NCBI RefSeq assembly: GCF_026642255.1
Contig: NZ_CP113264.1
Location: forward strand, 1,240,001-1,304,000
Origin: Streptomonospora nanhaiensis
GTDB taxonomy: Bacteria; Actinomycetota; Actinomycetes; Streptosporangiales; Streptosporangiaceae
Direction: 5' to 3'
DNA length: 64,000 nucleotides
Both the position numbers and the translations under genes were made by a program. The notes under the pieces were generated by a model that was not told the DNA's origin, made no database searches, and worked only from the letters and a program-made list of their open reading frames with translations. Below, piece by piece: positions 11,279 through 20,639 of this stretch. How positions within the stretch are numbered: the stretch's first letter is position 1; every line of letters starts with the position of its first letter.

Positions 11279-12823
11279 GTGCCTCACCTCAGTGATCTCA
11301 TCCGGCGACACACGTCACTCAAACAAGCGGACCTGGAGTGGATCCACTCCCTGGTCTCGGACTGGCAGCTCCTCGCGGACCTGTCCTTCGCGGACCTCGT
11401 GCTGTGGGTGCGACTGCGCGAGGACGACGGCTGGGTGTCGATCGCCCAGATGCGCCCCACGACCGGCCCGACCGCCTTCCAGGACGACCTGGTCGAGGCC
11501 GTGCTCCTGGACGACATGACGGATGTCACGTCGCGGACGGCGTCGCGGGCGGTCGGCCGCAGGGCCCTCATCGACCGCGCGTGGAGCGAGGGGCGGATCT
11601 GCCGCGACGGCGACCCGGACTGGTCCGGGGGGGTCCCCGTGCGGGAGGAGACCATCCCGGTGCGCCGCGAGGGCAACCTCATCGGCGTCATCCAGCGCAG
11701 CACCAACCTGAGCTCGGCGCGCACGCCCAGCCGCCTGGAGCTGACCTACCTCCAGAGCGCGGGCGACCTGGCGCAGATGATCGCCGAGGGGGCGTTCCCG
11801 TTCAGCGACCAGGGGCCGCTCATGGTGCGGTCCCCGCGCGTGGGCGACGGGCTCCTGCGGCTGGACCAGAACGGCGAGGTGGTCTACGCCAGCCCCAACG
11901 CCCTCTCGGCCTACCGGCGGCTCGGGCTGGCGGCCGACCTGGTGGGCGCGCGCCTGGACCGCACCACCCTGGAGCTGGCCGCCACGGGGGAGGCGCGGGA
12001 CGAGGCGCTCACCTACACCGCGAGCGGCCGTGCGCCGCAGGAGGCGGAGGTGGAGACGCGCGGCGTCACCGTGCAGCTGCGTGCCATCCCCCTGGTCATC
12101 GACGGGGTGCGCATAGGGGCGCTGGTGATGGTCCGCGACGTCACCGAGCTGCGGCGCCGCGAGCGCGAGCTGATGACCAAGGACGCCACCATCCGGGAGA
12201 TCCACCACCGGGTCAAGAACAACCTCCAGACGGTGGCCGCCCTGCTGCGGCTGCAGTCCCGGCGCCTGGACGTGCCCGAGGCGCGGGCGGCGCTGGACGA
12301 GGCGGTGGGCCGGGTCGGGTCCATCGCGATCGTGCACGAGATGCTCTCGCACACCCCGGACGAGGTCGTGGACTTCGACGACATCGCCGACCGGGTGATC
12401 CAGATGGCGGCGGAGGTCTCCTCGACCGGCGGAACGGTCGTGCCCCGCAGGGTCGGCGGCTTCGGGCTGCTGAACGCCCTGGTGGCGACGCCGCTGTCGA
12501 TGGTGCTCGCCGAGCTCGTGCAGAACGCCGTCGAGCACGGGCTGGAGCAGGGGCCGGGGCGGATCGAGGTGCGGGTGCGCCGGTTCGACCCGGAGCCCGC
12601 CCATCCGGGCTCGGGGAGCCTGGAGCTGGCCGTGTCCGACGACGGCGGCGGGCTGCCCCTCGACTTCGACCTGGAGGGCGCCACGAGCCTGGGACTCCAG
12701 ATCGTGCGGACCCTCATCGTGGGCGAGCTGGGGGGAACCCTGGCGATCAAGCCGATGGAGAGCGGCGGGACCGAGGTCGCCATCAGCCTGCCGCTGGAGC
12801 GCGAGGAGGGCGAGGTGCCCTGA
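11279..12823 (+). CDS. pdtaS: PdtaS-like sensor histidine kinase
   Basis: 514 residues. A GAF-like N-terminal sensor domain (about 1-150) is followed by a PAS domain (about 190-290), a HisKA_2 dimerisation helix with IHHRVKNNLQT (about 305-330) and an HATPase_c domain with the N box ELVQNAVEHG and G box SDDGGGLP. This order is that of PdtaS, whose partner PdtaR is an RNA-binding ANTAR response regulator. No pdtaR gene is adjacent, as in mycobacteria where the pair is unlinked. The GTG at 11279 has only a weak ribosome site. Divergent from the dasR-like gene across a dre-like site. Confidence 0.82.
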   Translation: MPHLSDLIRRHTSLKQADLEWIHSLVSDWQLLADLSFADLVLWVRLREDDGWVSIAQMRPTTGPTAFQDDLVEAVLLDDMTDVTSRTASRAVGRRALIDRAWSEGRICRDGDPDWSGGVPVREETIPVRREGNLIGVIQRSTNLSSARTPSRLELTYLQSAGDLAQMIAEGAFPFSDQGPLMVRSPRVGDGLLRLDQNGEVVYASPNALSAYRRLGLAADLVGARLDRTTLELAATGEARDEALTYTASGRAPQEAEVETRGVTVQLRAIPLVIDGVRIGALVMVRDVTELRRRERELMTKDATIREIHHRVKNNLQTVAALLRLQSRRLDVPEARAALDEAVGRVGSIAIVHEMLSHTPDEVVDFDDIADRVIQMAAEVSSTGGTVVPRRVGGFGLLNALVATPLSMVLAELVQNAVEHGLEQGPGRIEVRVRRFDPEPAHPGSGSLELAVSDDGGGLPLDFDLEGATSLGLQIVRTLIVGELGGTLAIKPMESGGTEVAISLPLEREEGEVP

Positions 12824-12852
12824 GGGAGGTCTCCCCGGAAGGGGAGGCGCGC

Positions 12853-12907
12853 GGTCCCCGTCGCGCCGCGGGGACCTCTCGTGCTCCCCGTGTGCGCACG
12901 GGGGAGC
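12853..12907. terminator. Two adjacent hairpins between pdtaS and whiB
   Basis: An 8-bp stem (12853-12860/12869-12876) and a roughly 10-bp stem with one bulge (12883-12892/12897-12907) lie between two convergent genes. They can serve as a shared terminator. Confidence 0.45.
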
Positions 12908-13029
12908 GCCGTCCGTCGGGACGCGCCTCCCGCGGCGGGTTCCGCCGCGGGGGTTCCGCCGGTGTCACCGGAGGGGGTGCGCCGGTGCGGCGGTGTACCG
13001 CTGTGGCCGCGGGTGCGGCCGAGGGGGTG

Positions 13030-13287
13030 TCAGCTGCGGACCATGGAGCGGTGGGAGGAGCCGCGGCGCTTCTTGAGCAGGCGGCGCTCGTCCTCGCTGG
13101 TGCCGCCCCACACACCGCCGTCCTGGCCGCTCTCCAGCGCCCACTTCAGACAGGCCGAGCTGACGGGGCAGCGCTGACAGACCGCCTTCGCTTCCTCGAT
13201 CTGGATCAGTGCGGGGCCGAAGTTCCCGATGGGAAAGAAGAGTTCGGGGTCTTCGTCACGGCAGGCTGCGTCATGGCGCCAGTCCAT
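13030..13287 (-). CDS. whiB1: WhiB-family iron-sulfur transcription factor, WhiB1-like
   Basis: 85 residues with the four cluster cysteines at 9, 37, 40 and 46 (C-X27-C-X2-C-X5-C), the GVWGG turn and a basic C-terminal helix. MDWRHDAACRDEDPELFFP and the spacing match WhiB1, an essential [4Fe-4S] regulator that binds the principal sigma factor and reacts with nitric oxide. The ATG at 13287 is preceded by GAGGAG; the GTG three codons upstream overlaps that site and is unlikely. Convergent with the pdtaS-like gene. Confidence 0.9.
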   Translation of the reverse strand: MDWRHDAACRDEDPELFFPIGNFGPALIQIEEAKAVCQRCPVSSACLKWALESGQDGGVWGGTSEDERRLLKKRRGSSHRSMVRS

Positions 13288-13589
13288 GCGGTCCACTCCT
13301 CACGGTGAGGCGATCGGATGCTTGTGAAGCTTTTCACGATCGTGCGCGTGTGCGGATTGTGCGAAGGGCGCCCGATGGATGGGTCCCATCGGAGGATGTC
13401 CAGGCCGAGATGGTTCAGGTTTCACCCCACGGCCATGTGGGAAGCGCCCAAATTAACTCGCCCGTAACTCGCGGCGATATCTTGAGCGTGACAGGGTTCC
13501 CCGGGGCATGCAAGAGGTCCCGAGGCCGAAGGTCCTGATCGGTGTGTCAGGTGCGTCACAGTGCTTGCGAATGGCATCTATCGCCGCAA
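13288..13589. other. Upstream region of whiB1-like gene
   Basis: About 300 nt with no gene. It contains the whiB ribosome site (GAGGAG near 13297-13302) and presumably its promoter; I cannot assign a clear -10/-35 pair. The lipid kinase gene ends at its far side on the same strand. Confidence 0.4.
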
Positions 13590-14522
13590 TTAACAGATGA
13601 TTCGTAATGCCTTCGGTACAGAGTGGAAGTTGACCTGTTCTCGGTCGCCCAGGTATTCGCCGTCGATTTGGAACGCCCTGGGGTGCGACGACGTGATGCG
13701 GAGAGAGTCCTGGTCATGCCACGTGGCGTAGCCGTCCCCCTGCGCGGGCAAGCCTTTGGGGAAGAACATTTGGGAAAGAACCCAGCCGGTGATCGCGTGT
13801 GACGAGTGGGTCAGGGCGAAAGCGTCCAGCCCCAGCTCGAAACGGGACGCGGGGGTCGGCTGAAGGGGGAGGGCGCCCGCGTACGTCCACGGTGTGGTGT
13901 TGGTGACGAGCGCGAAATACACCTCTTCGAGGGTCCTTCCGCGACTGGACACGCTTAGTGACGGATCGCGGATATCGCCCTGGAAGAACAGCTTTACCGC
14001 GACTTCGGCGTACAGCGCCGGGGTGGCCTTGCGGCCGTTCGCGCGCTCGTGCTCCACCTGCTGGACCACATCGGCGTCCCATCCGAAGCCGGCACAGAAA
14101 GTGAAGTAGCGGTCGTCCTGGTCGCTGGTGATCCGCCCGAGGTTGATCTCGCGCTCGCGCCCCTCGCGGACCGCCTCGAGCACCGCGCCGGTCGCCTCCA
14201 CCGGATCGCCGGGCACTCCGAGGGCGCGGATGAACACGTTGGCGCTGCCGCCCGGGATCACCGCGTAGCGCGGACGCTTCAGCCCCTCGGGGGCCGTCAG
14301 GAGGCCGTTGACCACCTCGTTGACGGTGCCGTCGCCGCCGAGGCTCAGCACGAGCTCGTAGCCGCGGGCCGCGGCCTCGCGGGCGAGGACCACGGCGTGG
14401 TCGCGGTACTCGGTCTCGGCGACGGTGATGTCCAGCTCCGAGGCCAGGGCGCCCAGGATCACCTCACGGGTCCGTGACGTGGTCGTGGTCGCCTGGGGGT
14501 TCACGATGAATAGGGCGCGCAC
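13590..14522 (-). CDS. Diacylglycerol/lipid kinase family protein
   Basis: 310 residues of the DAGK catalytic fold: VNPQA at the N-terminus, the nucleotide-binding GGDGT at residues 62-66 followed by VNEVVNGLL, and GGSANVFIRALG as the second glycine loop. The family phosphorylates lipids such as diacylglycerol or acts in phosphatidylinositol or polyprenol metabolism; the substrate here cannot be read from sequence. Start is GTG at 14522. Downstream on the same strand is the whiB1-like gene after 300 nt, so the two are probably separate units. Confidence 0.85.
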   Translation of the reverse strand: MRALFIVNPQATTTTSRTREVILGALASELDITVAETEYRDHAVVLAREAAARGYELVLSLGGDGTVNEVVNGLLTAPEGLKRPRYAVIPGGSANVFIRALGVPGDPVEATGAVLEAVREGREREINLGRITSDQDDRYFTFCAGFGWDADVVQQVEHERANGRKATPALYAEVAVKLFFQGDIRDPSLSVSSRGRTLEEVYFALVTNTTPWTYAGALPLQPTPASRFELGLDAFALTHSSHAITGWVLSQMFFPKGLPAQGDGYATWHDQDSLRITSSHPRAFQIDGEYLGDREQVNFHSVPKALRIIC

Positions 14523-14665
14523 CCGCTCAGTGTAGGCGTTCGGGGGGTACGGGGCCCGCCGTACCCGTGACGAGCCCCGCGGGCGTCCGCCGCAGGGCCC
14601 GCGCGGCCGGGCGCGAAGCCCGGGGGCGGGCGGCGGGGCCGCGCGGGCGCGTATAGGCTCGTCGG

Positions 14666-15055
14666 GTGTCTTCTCGTCCCGTCACTGTCGTCGCCGCAGC
14701 AGCACTGGAGGCCCTGATCGGGCTGGCCGCGGCGGTCGGCGGACTCTACAGCTTCGTCATCGCCGTCACCGGCCGGGCCGGCGACCTCACCAACGCGATC
14801 CCCCTGGCCGCCCTGGGCCTGGGCGTGGGCGCGCTGCTGGTGTTCGTCGCGCGGGGGCTCTGGCAGCTCAGGGAGTGGGCCAGGACGCCGGTGTTCGTCA
14901 CGCAGCTCTTCCTCGCGGTGGTGTCCTACTACATGTTCACCAGCGAGCAGTACGCGATCGGGGCGGTGCTGCTGGGCGTGGCCGTGTGCGCCTCCGCCGC
15001 GGTGCTCTCGCCGCCGACGACCGCGGCGCTCTTCCCCGAGGAGCGGGGGAAGTAG
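14666..15055 (+). CDS. Small four-helix membrane protein
   Basis: 129 residues with four predicted membrane helices (about 8-33, 44-66, 74-92 and 97-117) joined by very short loops, and a short charged end. GTG start at 14666. It resembles uncharacterised small integral membrane proteins common in actinomycetes, with no catalytic motif visible. It lies alone between a divergent lipid kinase gene and a convergent sigF-type gene. Confidence 0.65.
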   Translation: MSSRPVTVVAAAALEALIGLAAAVGGLYSFVIAVTGRAGDLTNAIPLAALGLGVGALLVFVARGLWQLREWARTPVFVTQLFLAVVSYYMFTSEQYAIGAVLLGVAVCASAAVLSPPTTAALFPEERGK

Positions 15056-15088
15056 CTCCGCGGCCGCCCGCGGCGGACCGCCGTCCGC

Positions 15089-15892
15089 TCAGTCGTCCGT
15101 GGTCAGGGCCTGGCGCAGCTGCGCCAGTGTGCGTGCCAGCAGACGGGACACGTGCATCTGCGAGATCCCCAGTTCCTGGGCGATCTGCGACTGGGTCATG
15201 TTGCCGAAGAAGCGCAGCAGCAGGATGCGCTTCTCCCGCGGCGGGAGCTGTTCCAGGAGGGGCTTGAGCGACTCCCGGTACTCCACGCCCTCCAGGGACT
15301 CGTCCACGATGCCCAGCGAGTCGGCCACCGCGGGGGCGTCCTCGTCACCGCTGTCGGGAGCGTCCAGCGACACCGTCGAGTAGGCGTTGGCGGACTCCAG
15401 GCCCTCCAGCACCTCCTCCTCGGTCATCTGGAGGTGGGCGGCGAGCTCCGCCACGGTCGGGGAGCGCCCCTCCCGCTGTGACAGGTCGCTGACCGCCTTG
15501 GTGAGCGAGAGCTTCAGCTCCTGGAGGCGGCGGGGAACCCGCACCGCCCAGCCCTTGTCGCGGAAGTGGCGCTTGATCTCACCGACGATGGTCGGGGTCG
15601 CGTAGGTGGAGAACTCCACCCCGCGCTCCAGGTCGAACCTGTCGATGGACTTGATCAGCCCGATCGTGGCCACCTGGGTGAGGTCGTCCAGCCACTCGCC
15701 GCGGTTGCGGAAGCGTCGGGCCAGGTACTCCACCAAGGGCAGGTGGAGCTCCACCAGTTCGTCGCGGATCCGACGGCGCTCCTCGGAGTCCGCGTCGAGT
15801 TCGTTAAGGCGCTCGAACAACAGTCTCGCTCGCGCCCGGTCGGGCACCGCGTGTTCGGTCTTCGCTGTCAGAGCGGGCCCCCTTTCGCTCAC
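15089..15892 (-). CDS. SigB/SigF-type RNA polymerase sigma factor
   Basis: 267 residues, group III sigma factor of the SigB/SigF/SigG type used for stress or development. Region 2 (LPLVEYLARRFRNRGEWLDDLTQVATIGLIKSIDRFD), region 3 (GWAVRVPRRLQELK ... EGRSPTVAELAAHL) and region 4 (LPPREKRILLLRFF ... TQSQIAQELGISQMHVSRLLARTL) are complete. The GTG at 15892 overlaps the anti-sigma stop as GTGA, which fixes the start; the ORF running on to 15997 lies inside the anti-sigma gene. It is the second gene of an anti-sigma/sigma operon. Confidence 0.88.
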   Translation of the reverse strand: MSERGPALTAKTEHAVPDRARARLLFERLNELDADSEERRRIRDELVELHLPLVEYLARRFRNRGEWLDDLTQVATIGLIKSIDRFDLERGVEFSTYATPTIVGEIKRHFRDKGWAVRVPRRLQELKLSLTKAVSDLSQREGRSPTVAELAAHLQMTEEEVLEGLESANAYSTVSLDAPDSGDEDAPAVADSLGIVDESLEGVEYRESLKPLLEQLPPREKRILLLRFFGNMTQSQIAQELGISQMHVSRLLARTLAQLRQALTTDD

Positions 15893-16314
15893 GCCGACTC
15901 CAGGGTGCCGCGGCGTTTGTACAGGACGATGTAGACGCGGTCGTCCGGACCGACCCCCGAGTCGACCTCGCCCGCGAGGGCGGAGAGGACGGTCCACGCG
16001 AAGGTGTCGCGGGCGGGAAGGCGGCCGTCTGCGGTGAGCACCGAGACGGAGATGCGCATTCCCTCGGGGGTGAGTTCAAATTCCGTGGTCAGTTCTGTGC
16101 CGGGCAACGCCTGGGAGAGGAGCATTGCGCAGGCCTCGTCGACACCGATCCTCAGGTCCTCGATCTCGTCGAGGGTGAAATCGAGTCGCGCGGCCAGGCC
16201 GGCCGTCGCCGTCCGCAAGACGGACAGATAAGCGCTGTCCGCAGGCATGTTGACGGTGACAGCGTCCCTGACGCCAATGGCGTCGGCCGTGGGCACAGCG
16301 GTTTCTTCGGTCAC
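15889..16314 (-). CDS. RsbW/SpoIIAB-like anti-sigma factor (ATPase fold)
   Basis: 141 residues of the HATPase_c serine-kinase anti-sigma family: DLRIGVDEACAMLL is the N box helix with the conserved Glu/Asp, and the DTFAWTVLSALAGEVD region ends the fold. The family binds its cognate sigma factor and is released by an anti-anti-sigma protein. The GTG at 16314 is preceded by AAGGAGGG, making the start clear. It overlaps the sigma gene by 4 nt. No anti-anti-sigma or phosphatase gene is nearby, so the partner switch must be encoded elsewhere. The nucleotide-binding glycine motif is weak, as in other actinomycete members. Confidence 0.82.
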   Translation of the reverse strand: MTEETAVPTADAIGVRDAVTVNMPADSAYLSVLRTATAGLAARLDFTLDEIEDLRIGVDEACAMLLSQALPGTELTTEFELTPEGMRISVSVLTADGRLPARDTFAWTVLSALAGEVDSGVGPDDRVYIVLYKRRGTLESA

Positions 16315-16439
16315 GTCCCTCCTTCGGGGGGCGAGGTTGCCGCTTGAAAGCAATGTATCTCGTTTCACCCTGCCACTGACGCAGGGAGAACGGATCGTGT
16401 CCGATGGATCCGGAATGAAGGCGAGACGATCGCCCCCTC

Positions 16440-16931
16440 TCAGTCCCGCGGGGAGCCCAGGGCGGTCAGCGCCGCGCCGTCCAGGCGGCGCACCGTCCAT
16501 CCGTCCATGGGCCGGGAGCCGAGCGCCTCGTAGAACCGGATCGAGGGCTCGTTCCAGTCGAGGACGGACCACTCCAGGCGGGAGTAGCCGCGCTCCACGC
16601 AGATCTCCGCCAGGGTCCGGAGCAGGGCCAGGCCGTGGCCCCCGCCGCGCGCCTCCTGGCGGACGTACAGGTCCTCCAGGTAGACGCCGTGCCTGCCGGT
16701 CCAGGTGGAGAAGTTGAGGAACCAGAGCGCGAACCCGACGGGAACGGCGTCGCCGTCCCCGCCGACGTCCTCCGCGATGTGCGCGAACACCGACGCGTCC
16801 GGGCCGAAGAGCGCGGTGCGCAGGTCGTCCTGGGTGGCGACCGCCGCCTCGGGCTCCTTCTCGTACTCGGCGAGCTCCCGGATCATCCGGTGGATGACGG
16901 GGACGTCGTCGGGCCGGGCGGGACGGATCAT
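16440..16931 (-). CDS. GNAT acetyltransferase, spermidine/thialysine acetyltransferase-like
   Basis: 163 residues, one GNAT domain. The pattern FSTWTGRHGVYLEDLYVRQEARGGGHG is typical of the SSAT-type branch (YLEDLYV plus the acetyl-CoA P-loop RxxGxG), and WSVLDWNEPSIRFYEALG is the matching C-terminal strand-helix. Members acetylate diamines, polyamines or thialysine. Start ATG at 16931 follows GAGGTG. Tandem with and upstream of the anti-sigma gene, 125 nt away, so co-transcription is possible but not required. Confidence 0.82.
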   Translation of the reverse strand: MIRPARPDDVPVIHRMIRELAEYEKEPEAAVATQDDLRTALFGPDASVFAHIAEDVGGDGDAVPVGFALWFLNFSTWTGRHGVYLEDLYVRQEARGGGHGLALLRTLAEICVERGYSRLEWSVLDWNEPSIRFYEALGSRPMDGWTVRRLDGAALTALGSPRD

Positions 16932-17133
16932 CGGGTCACCTCGGGTCGCGGATCGGCGGACACGGTCACCCACAGCCTATGCGCTGGGGAGGGAGGAACC
17001 CGTGGGCCGCCCGCGCGGCCGGGGGACGGGGCGCCCGGCCGTCCGCACGCGGGAGGGCCGTGGGTCCTCACGGGGCCGGGGAGCGGGGGCGGCGGGCGCG
17101 TTCGGCACGGCCCGGAAGCCCTACCGCCCGCGC

Positions 17134-17721
17134 TCATGGCCGGTGGGCGACCACGCGTTCGACGAGACCCAGCACCAGGCGGTCGTGGTGGCCGATCTCG
17201 AAGCCGACCTCCGCGGCGACCTCCCTGGGCAGGCGGCGCGGGTTCTCGCGGCGCTGCTCGACGAGCCGTCCGGGCAGCCGGGCGTACTCGATGTGGTCGA
17301 CCATGAGGAGCCTGCCGCCCGGCACCAGGACCCGGTACATCTCCGCCAGCGCGCGCCGCTGGTCCGGCACGGCGCACAGCGCCAGCGTGCACAGGACGGT
17401 GCCGAAGGTCTGGTCGGGGAAGTCCAGGTCCTGGGGGTCGCCCTCGACGAGGCGGGCGGGCATGCCCAGCTCGTCGGCCCTCTCGCGGGCCCGGGACAGC
17501 GCCTCCGGGTCGGGGTCGATGCCGGTGAGCCGGACCTGGGGAGGGTAGTGGCGCAGGTTCCTGCCCGCGCCCACCGCCACCTCCAGCGTGTGCCCCCGGG
17601 CCCCGGCGCACAGGATCTCCCGCGTCCGGCGCATGGCCGGGCTCTGGAAGCGCCCGCCGTGGTCGTGATGGGCGGTCGGCCGCTCCCCGCGCCTGCGGCC
17701 GTCCTCGGTGCGCGAATCCAT
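17134..17721 (-). CDS. Class I SAM-dependent methyltransferase (UbiE/Methyltransf_11-like)
   Basis: 195 residues with a complete Methyltransf_11 pattern: motif I HTLEVAVGAGRNL, the acidic second strand LTGIDPDPEAL, motif II DQTFGTVLCTLALCAV and post-motif EMYRVLVPGGRLLMVDHI. The C-terminus (VEQRRENPRRLPREVAAEVGF) resembles phospholipid or small-molecule methyltransferases that recognise phosphoethanolamine-like head groups, but the substrate is unknown. ATG at 17721 has GGGGGAG upstream. It stands alone. Confidence 0.8.
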   Translation of the reverse strand: MDSRTEDGRRRGERPTAHHDHGGRFQSPAMRRTREILCAGARGHTLEVAVGAGRNLRHYPPQVRLTGIDPDPEALSRARERADELGMPARLVEGDPQDLDFPDQTFGTVLCTLALCAVPDQRRALAEMYRVLVPGGRLLMVDHIEYARLPGRLVEQRRENPRRLPREVAAEVGFEIGHHDRLVLGLVERVVAHRP

Positions 17722-17861
17722 GTCTCCCCCTGGCAGCGGCGCCTACACCACGACTCTGGGTCCCCGCCGTCTTCGGGTCAAGGGGAAGACGGGGCGCGTT
17801 CCCGGCCGGTTCCGGCCTTCCGGCCCCGGGCGGGCCCTCCCGGGACCGGGCCGGAAGACGC

Positions 17862-17892
17862 GGGCGCCCCGCACCGGCGGTGCGGGGCGCCC
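17862..17892 (-). terminator. Terminator of the amino acid ABC operon
   Basis: A perfect 14-bp stem (17862-17875/17879-17892) with a 3-nt loop, 17 nt past the stop of the ATPase gene on the minus strand. Confidence 0.7.
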
Positions 17893-17909
17893 GGGGAAGG
17901 AGACCGACT

Positions 17910-18716
17910 CTAGAGCACCTTGGACAGGAAGGCCCGGGTGCGCTCGTGCCTGGGGGAGGAGAGCACCTCGGAGGGCACCCCGGACTCCACCACGAGGCCG
18001 TCGTCCATGAACACCAGGGAGTCGCCGACCTCGCGGGCGAACCCCATCTCGTGGGTGACGACCACCATGGTCATGCCTCCCCGGGCCAGGTCGCGCATGA
18101 CGTCCAGGACCTCGCCGACCAGCTCCGGGTCGAGCGCGCTGGTGGGCTCGTCGAACAGCATGAGGGCCGGTTCCATGGCCAGCGCGCGGGCGATCGCCAC
18201 GCGCTGCTGCTGGCCGCCGGAGAGCTGGTCCGGGTAGGCGTCCGCCTTGTCCGGCAGGCCCACGCGCTCCAGGAGCTCCAGGGCCTTGGCGGTGGCCTCC
18301 GCGCGCGGGACCTTCTTGACCTGCACCGGGGCCTCGATGATGTTGCCGACGACGCTCAGGTGCGGGAACAGGTTGAACCGCTGGAAGACCATCCCGATGT
18401 CGCTGCGCTGGGCGGCGATCTCGTTGTCGCGGAGTTCGTACAGGCGGCCGCGCTTCTGCCGGTAGCCCATGAGCTCCCCGTTGACCCACAGCCGTCCGGC
18501 GGAGAGCTTCTCCAGGTGGTTGACGCACCGGAGGAACGTCGACTTCCCCGACCCCGAGGGGCCGATGATGCACATGACCTCACCGCGCCTGACCTGGAGG
18601 TCGATGCCCTTGAGGACCTCCAGCCGCCCGAAGCTCTTGTGCACGTTGTCGGCCACCACGAGCGCGTCGGCGGGCAGCTCGGCGCCCTCGGCCGTCTCGA
18701 TTACCTGCTCGCCCAT
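17910..18716 (-). CDS. Amino acid ABC transporter ATP-binding protein (GlnQ/HisP type)
   Basis: 268 residues. Walker [10 protein letters not shown] at 52-60, Q-loop in [15 protein letters not shown] signature LSGGQ at 165-169, Walker [10 protein letters not shown] near 186-193 and the switch His in VVTHEM. The signature context and length fit the polar amino acid family. It energises import through the permease encoded just upstream; its ATG overlaps the permease stop (TGATG). An N-terminal extension of about 20 residues before the domain is slightly longer than usual. Confidence 0.92.
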   Translation of the reverse strand: MGEQVIETAEGAELPADALVVADNVHKSFGRLEVLKGIDLQVRRGEVMCIIGPSGSGKSTFLRCVNHLEKLSAGRLWVNGELMGYRQKRGRLYELRDNEIAAQRSDIGMVFQRFNLFPHLSVVGNIIEAPVQVKKVPRAEATAKALELLERVGLPDKADAYPDQLSGGQQQRVAIARALAMEPALMLFDEPTSALDPELVGEVLDVMRDLARGGMTMVVVTHEMGFAREVGDSLVFMDDGLVVESGVPSEVLSSPRHERTRAFLSKVL

Positions 18717-19678
18717 CAGTGAGCCCCTCCGACGATGCGGCCGCGGATACCGCCGTACTGCCCCGGATTGAACCTGCGCTCGATGAAGTACTGGCCGACC
18801 ATCAGCACGCTGGTGATGGTGAGGTACCACAGGCAGGCGGCGACCAGCATCGGGAAGATCTGGTAGGTCCGGGATCCGATGGCCTGGAGCTGGTAGAACA
18901 GCTCGATGGTGACCGGCACGTACGCCAGCAGCGCTGTGTCCTTGAGCATGGCGATGGTCTCGTTGCCCGTGGGCGGGATGACGACCCGCATGGCCTGCGG
19001 CAGGGTGATCCGCCGCATGATCCTGCCGCGGCCCATGCCGAGGGCCTGCGCGGCCTCGGTCTGCCCCTTGTCGACGGACTGGAGCCCGGCCCGGATGATC
19101 TCGGCCATGTAGGCGCCCTCGGAGAGCGACAGGGCGAGCAGGCCCGCCACGTAGCCGCTCAGGAGGGTGCGGGTGTCGATCTCGAAGAAGCGGGCGTCGC
19201 CCTCCAGCCCGAGCCACGGCATCCAGTAGTTGTCGAACGGCAGGCCGATGGCGATCGTGGTGTACAGGATGGCGATGTTGCCGAAGAGCACCGCCAGTAC
19301 CAGGCGGGGCACACCGCGGAAGAACCAGGTGTACAGCCACGAGACCGCCATCAGGACGGGGTTCCCGGAGAGCCGCATCACCGCGAGGACGATGCCCAGG
19401 ACGATGCCGATGAGCATCGAGAGCACGGTGGCGCTGATGGTGACCCACACGCCGCGGACCACCGGGTCCGAGAACATGTGCTCCAGCATGAACGGCCAGT
19501 TGAACGCGTCGTTCGTGAACAGCATGTGCACGAACATGGCGGCGAGAACCAGGATCACCGCCGCGGCGACCCACCGCTCCGGGTAGCGGACGGGGACGGC
19601 GGTGACGGGCTCGGTGGAGCGGCCCGGGGTCGGATTCGGCGACCCCGGACCGCTCACCGGTTCGGTCGGTGAGGACAC
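18716..19678 (-). CDS. Amino acid ABC transporter permease (HisM/GlnP type)
   Basis: 320 residues with an N-terminal Pro/Gly-rich tail, then about six to seven membrane segments of the BPD_transp_1 fold. The EAA-like loop [34 protein letters not shown] is the contact with the ATPase, and [17 protein letters not shown] is typical of polar amino acid permeases. The single permease gene implies a homodimer. It lies between the binding-protein gene (43 nt upstream) and the overlapping ATPase gene. Confidence 0.92.
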   Translation of the reverse strand: MSSPTEPVSGPGSPNPTPGRSTEPVTAVPVRYPERWVAAAVILVLAAMFVHMLFTNDAFNWPFMLEHMFSDPVVRGVWVTISATVLSMLIGIVLGIVLAVMRLSGNPVLMAVSWLYTWFFRGVPRLVLAVLFGNIAILYTTIAIGLPFDNYWMPWLGLEGDARFFEIDTRTLLSGYVAGLLALSLSEGAYMAEIIRAGLQSVDKGQTEAAQALGMGRGRIMRRITLPQAMRVVIPPTGNETIAMLKDTALLAYVPVTIELFYQLQAIGSRTYQIFPMLVAACLWYLTITSVLMVGQYFIERRFNPGQYGGIRGRIVGGAH

Positions 19679-19721
19679 AGGTCAGTCTTTCGCTCGGTGG
19701 ATGTCTGTGGGGGTTGTGCCC

Positions 19722-20639
19722 CTACAGCTCGGGGTTCACCTCGGCGGTCTCCAGGACACCGGCCTCGACGCCCCACTCGCCCAGGATCTCGGTGTAGGTG
19801 CCGTCCTCGATGATGGCGTTGAAGGCCGCGGCGACGGCCTCGGCGAGCTCCGTGTCCTCCTTGTGGGTGAGGACGCCGTACGGGGCGGCGTCGTACTGCT
19901 CCCCGATGAGCTCCAGGACGCCCTCGCCGGTCTGCTCCAGCGCGTAGACGGCGGTGGGCATGTCGGCCAGGGACGCGTCGTTGACCCCGGAGACGACGGT
20001 CTCGGTCGCGAGCGGCTGGTTCTCGAACTTCTGGATGGTGATGGCCTCTTCGCCGGCCTCGACGCAGGCCTCGCTGCGCGCCTCGATGTCGGCGTCGTGG
20101 GTGGTGTCGGACTGGACCGCGATGCGCATGCCGCAGGCGTTGTCGGGGTCGACGTCCTGCGGGTTGCCGGTCTGGGCGAACCACTGGGTGCCCGAGGAGA
20201 AGTAGCTGATCATGTTGACCTGCTCCATGCGCTCCTCGGTGACGGTGAACGAGGACGAGCCCAGGTCGTAGGTCCCGGTGTCGACGCCGATGACGATGGA
20301 GTCGAAGGCGGTCGGCACCCACTCGGCCTCCAGGCCGAGCTTGCCGAGGGCCGCGGTGACCAGGTCCACGTTGAAGCCGAGGGCCGTCTCGCCGTCCTCG
20401 TCCAGGTACTCCCCGGGCGGGTAGGAGGCCTCGACGCCGATCGTGACGGAACCGGCCTCGGCGATGTCCGCGGGCACCAGCGCGGCGAGCTCCTCGTCGA
20501 CCTCGACGGCGGGGGCCTCGGGCGTCGCGGTCTCCTCCGAGGCGCCGCCGTCCCCGCCGCACGCGGTCAGGGCCAGGACGCCGGCGACGGACAGGGCGCC
20601 CAGGGTGAGAGGCGCGGAGTGGGGCTTGAGCAGAGCCAT
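19722..20639 (-). CDS. Amino acid ABC transporter substrate-binding lipoprotein (SBP_bac_3)
   Basis: 305 residues. Signal peptide with lipobox LTAC (Cys near residue 27), a Gly/Glu/Thr linker, then a family 3 binding domain: GSVTIGVEASYPPGEYLDEDGE, GFNVDLVTAALGKLGLEAEWV, and FTVTEERMEQVNMISYF. The family binds glutamine, glutamate, arginine or similar; the ligand is not predictable. ATG at 20639 follows GAAGGAG. First gene of the operon, in front of the permease. Confidence 0.9.
   Translation of the reverse strand: MALLKPHSAPLTLGALSVAGVLALTACGGDGGASEETATPEAPAVEVDEELAALVPADIAEAGSVTIGVEASYPPGEYLDEDGETALGFNVDLVTAALGKLGLEAEWVPTAFDSIVIGVDTGTYDLGSSSFTVTEERMEQVNMISYFSSGTQWFAQTGNPQDVDPDNACGMRIAVQSDTTHDADIEARSEACVEAGEEAITIQKFENQPLATETVVSGVNDASLADMPTAVYALEQTGEGVLELIGEQYDAAPYGVLTHKEDTELAEAVAAAFNAIIEDGTYTEILGEWGVEAGVLETAEVNPEL

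Noticed and set aside
16365-16391. GTTC-N17-GGGTGA on the minus strand before the anti-sigma gene as a SigF-type promoter
   Set aside because: Both elements deviate and the spacer is long for the GTTT-N14-16-GGGTAT type, so I do not annotate it.
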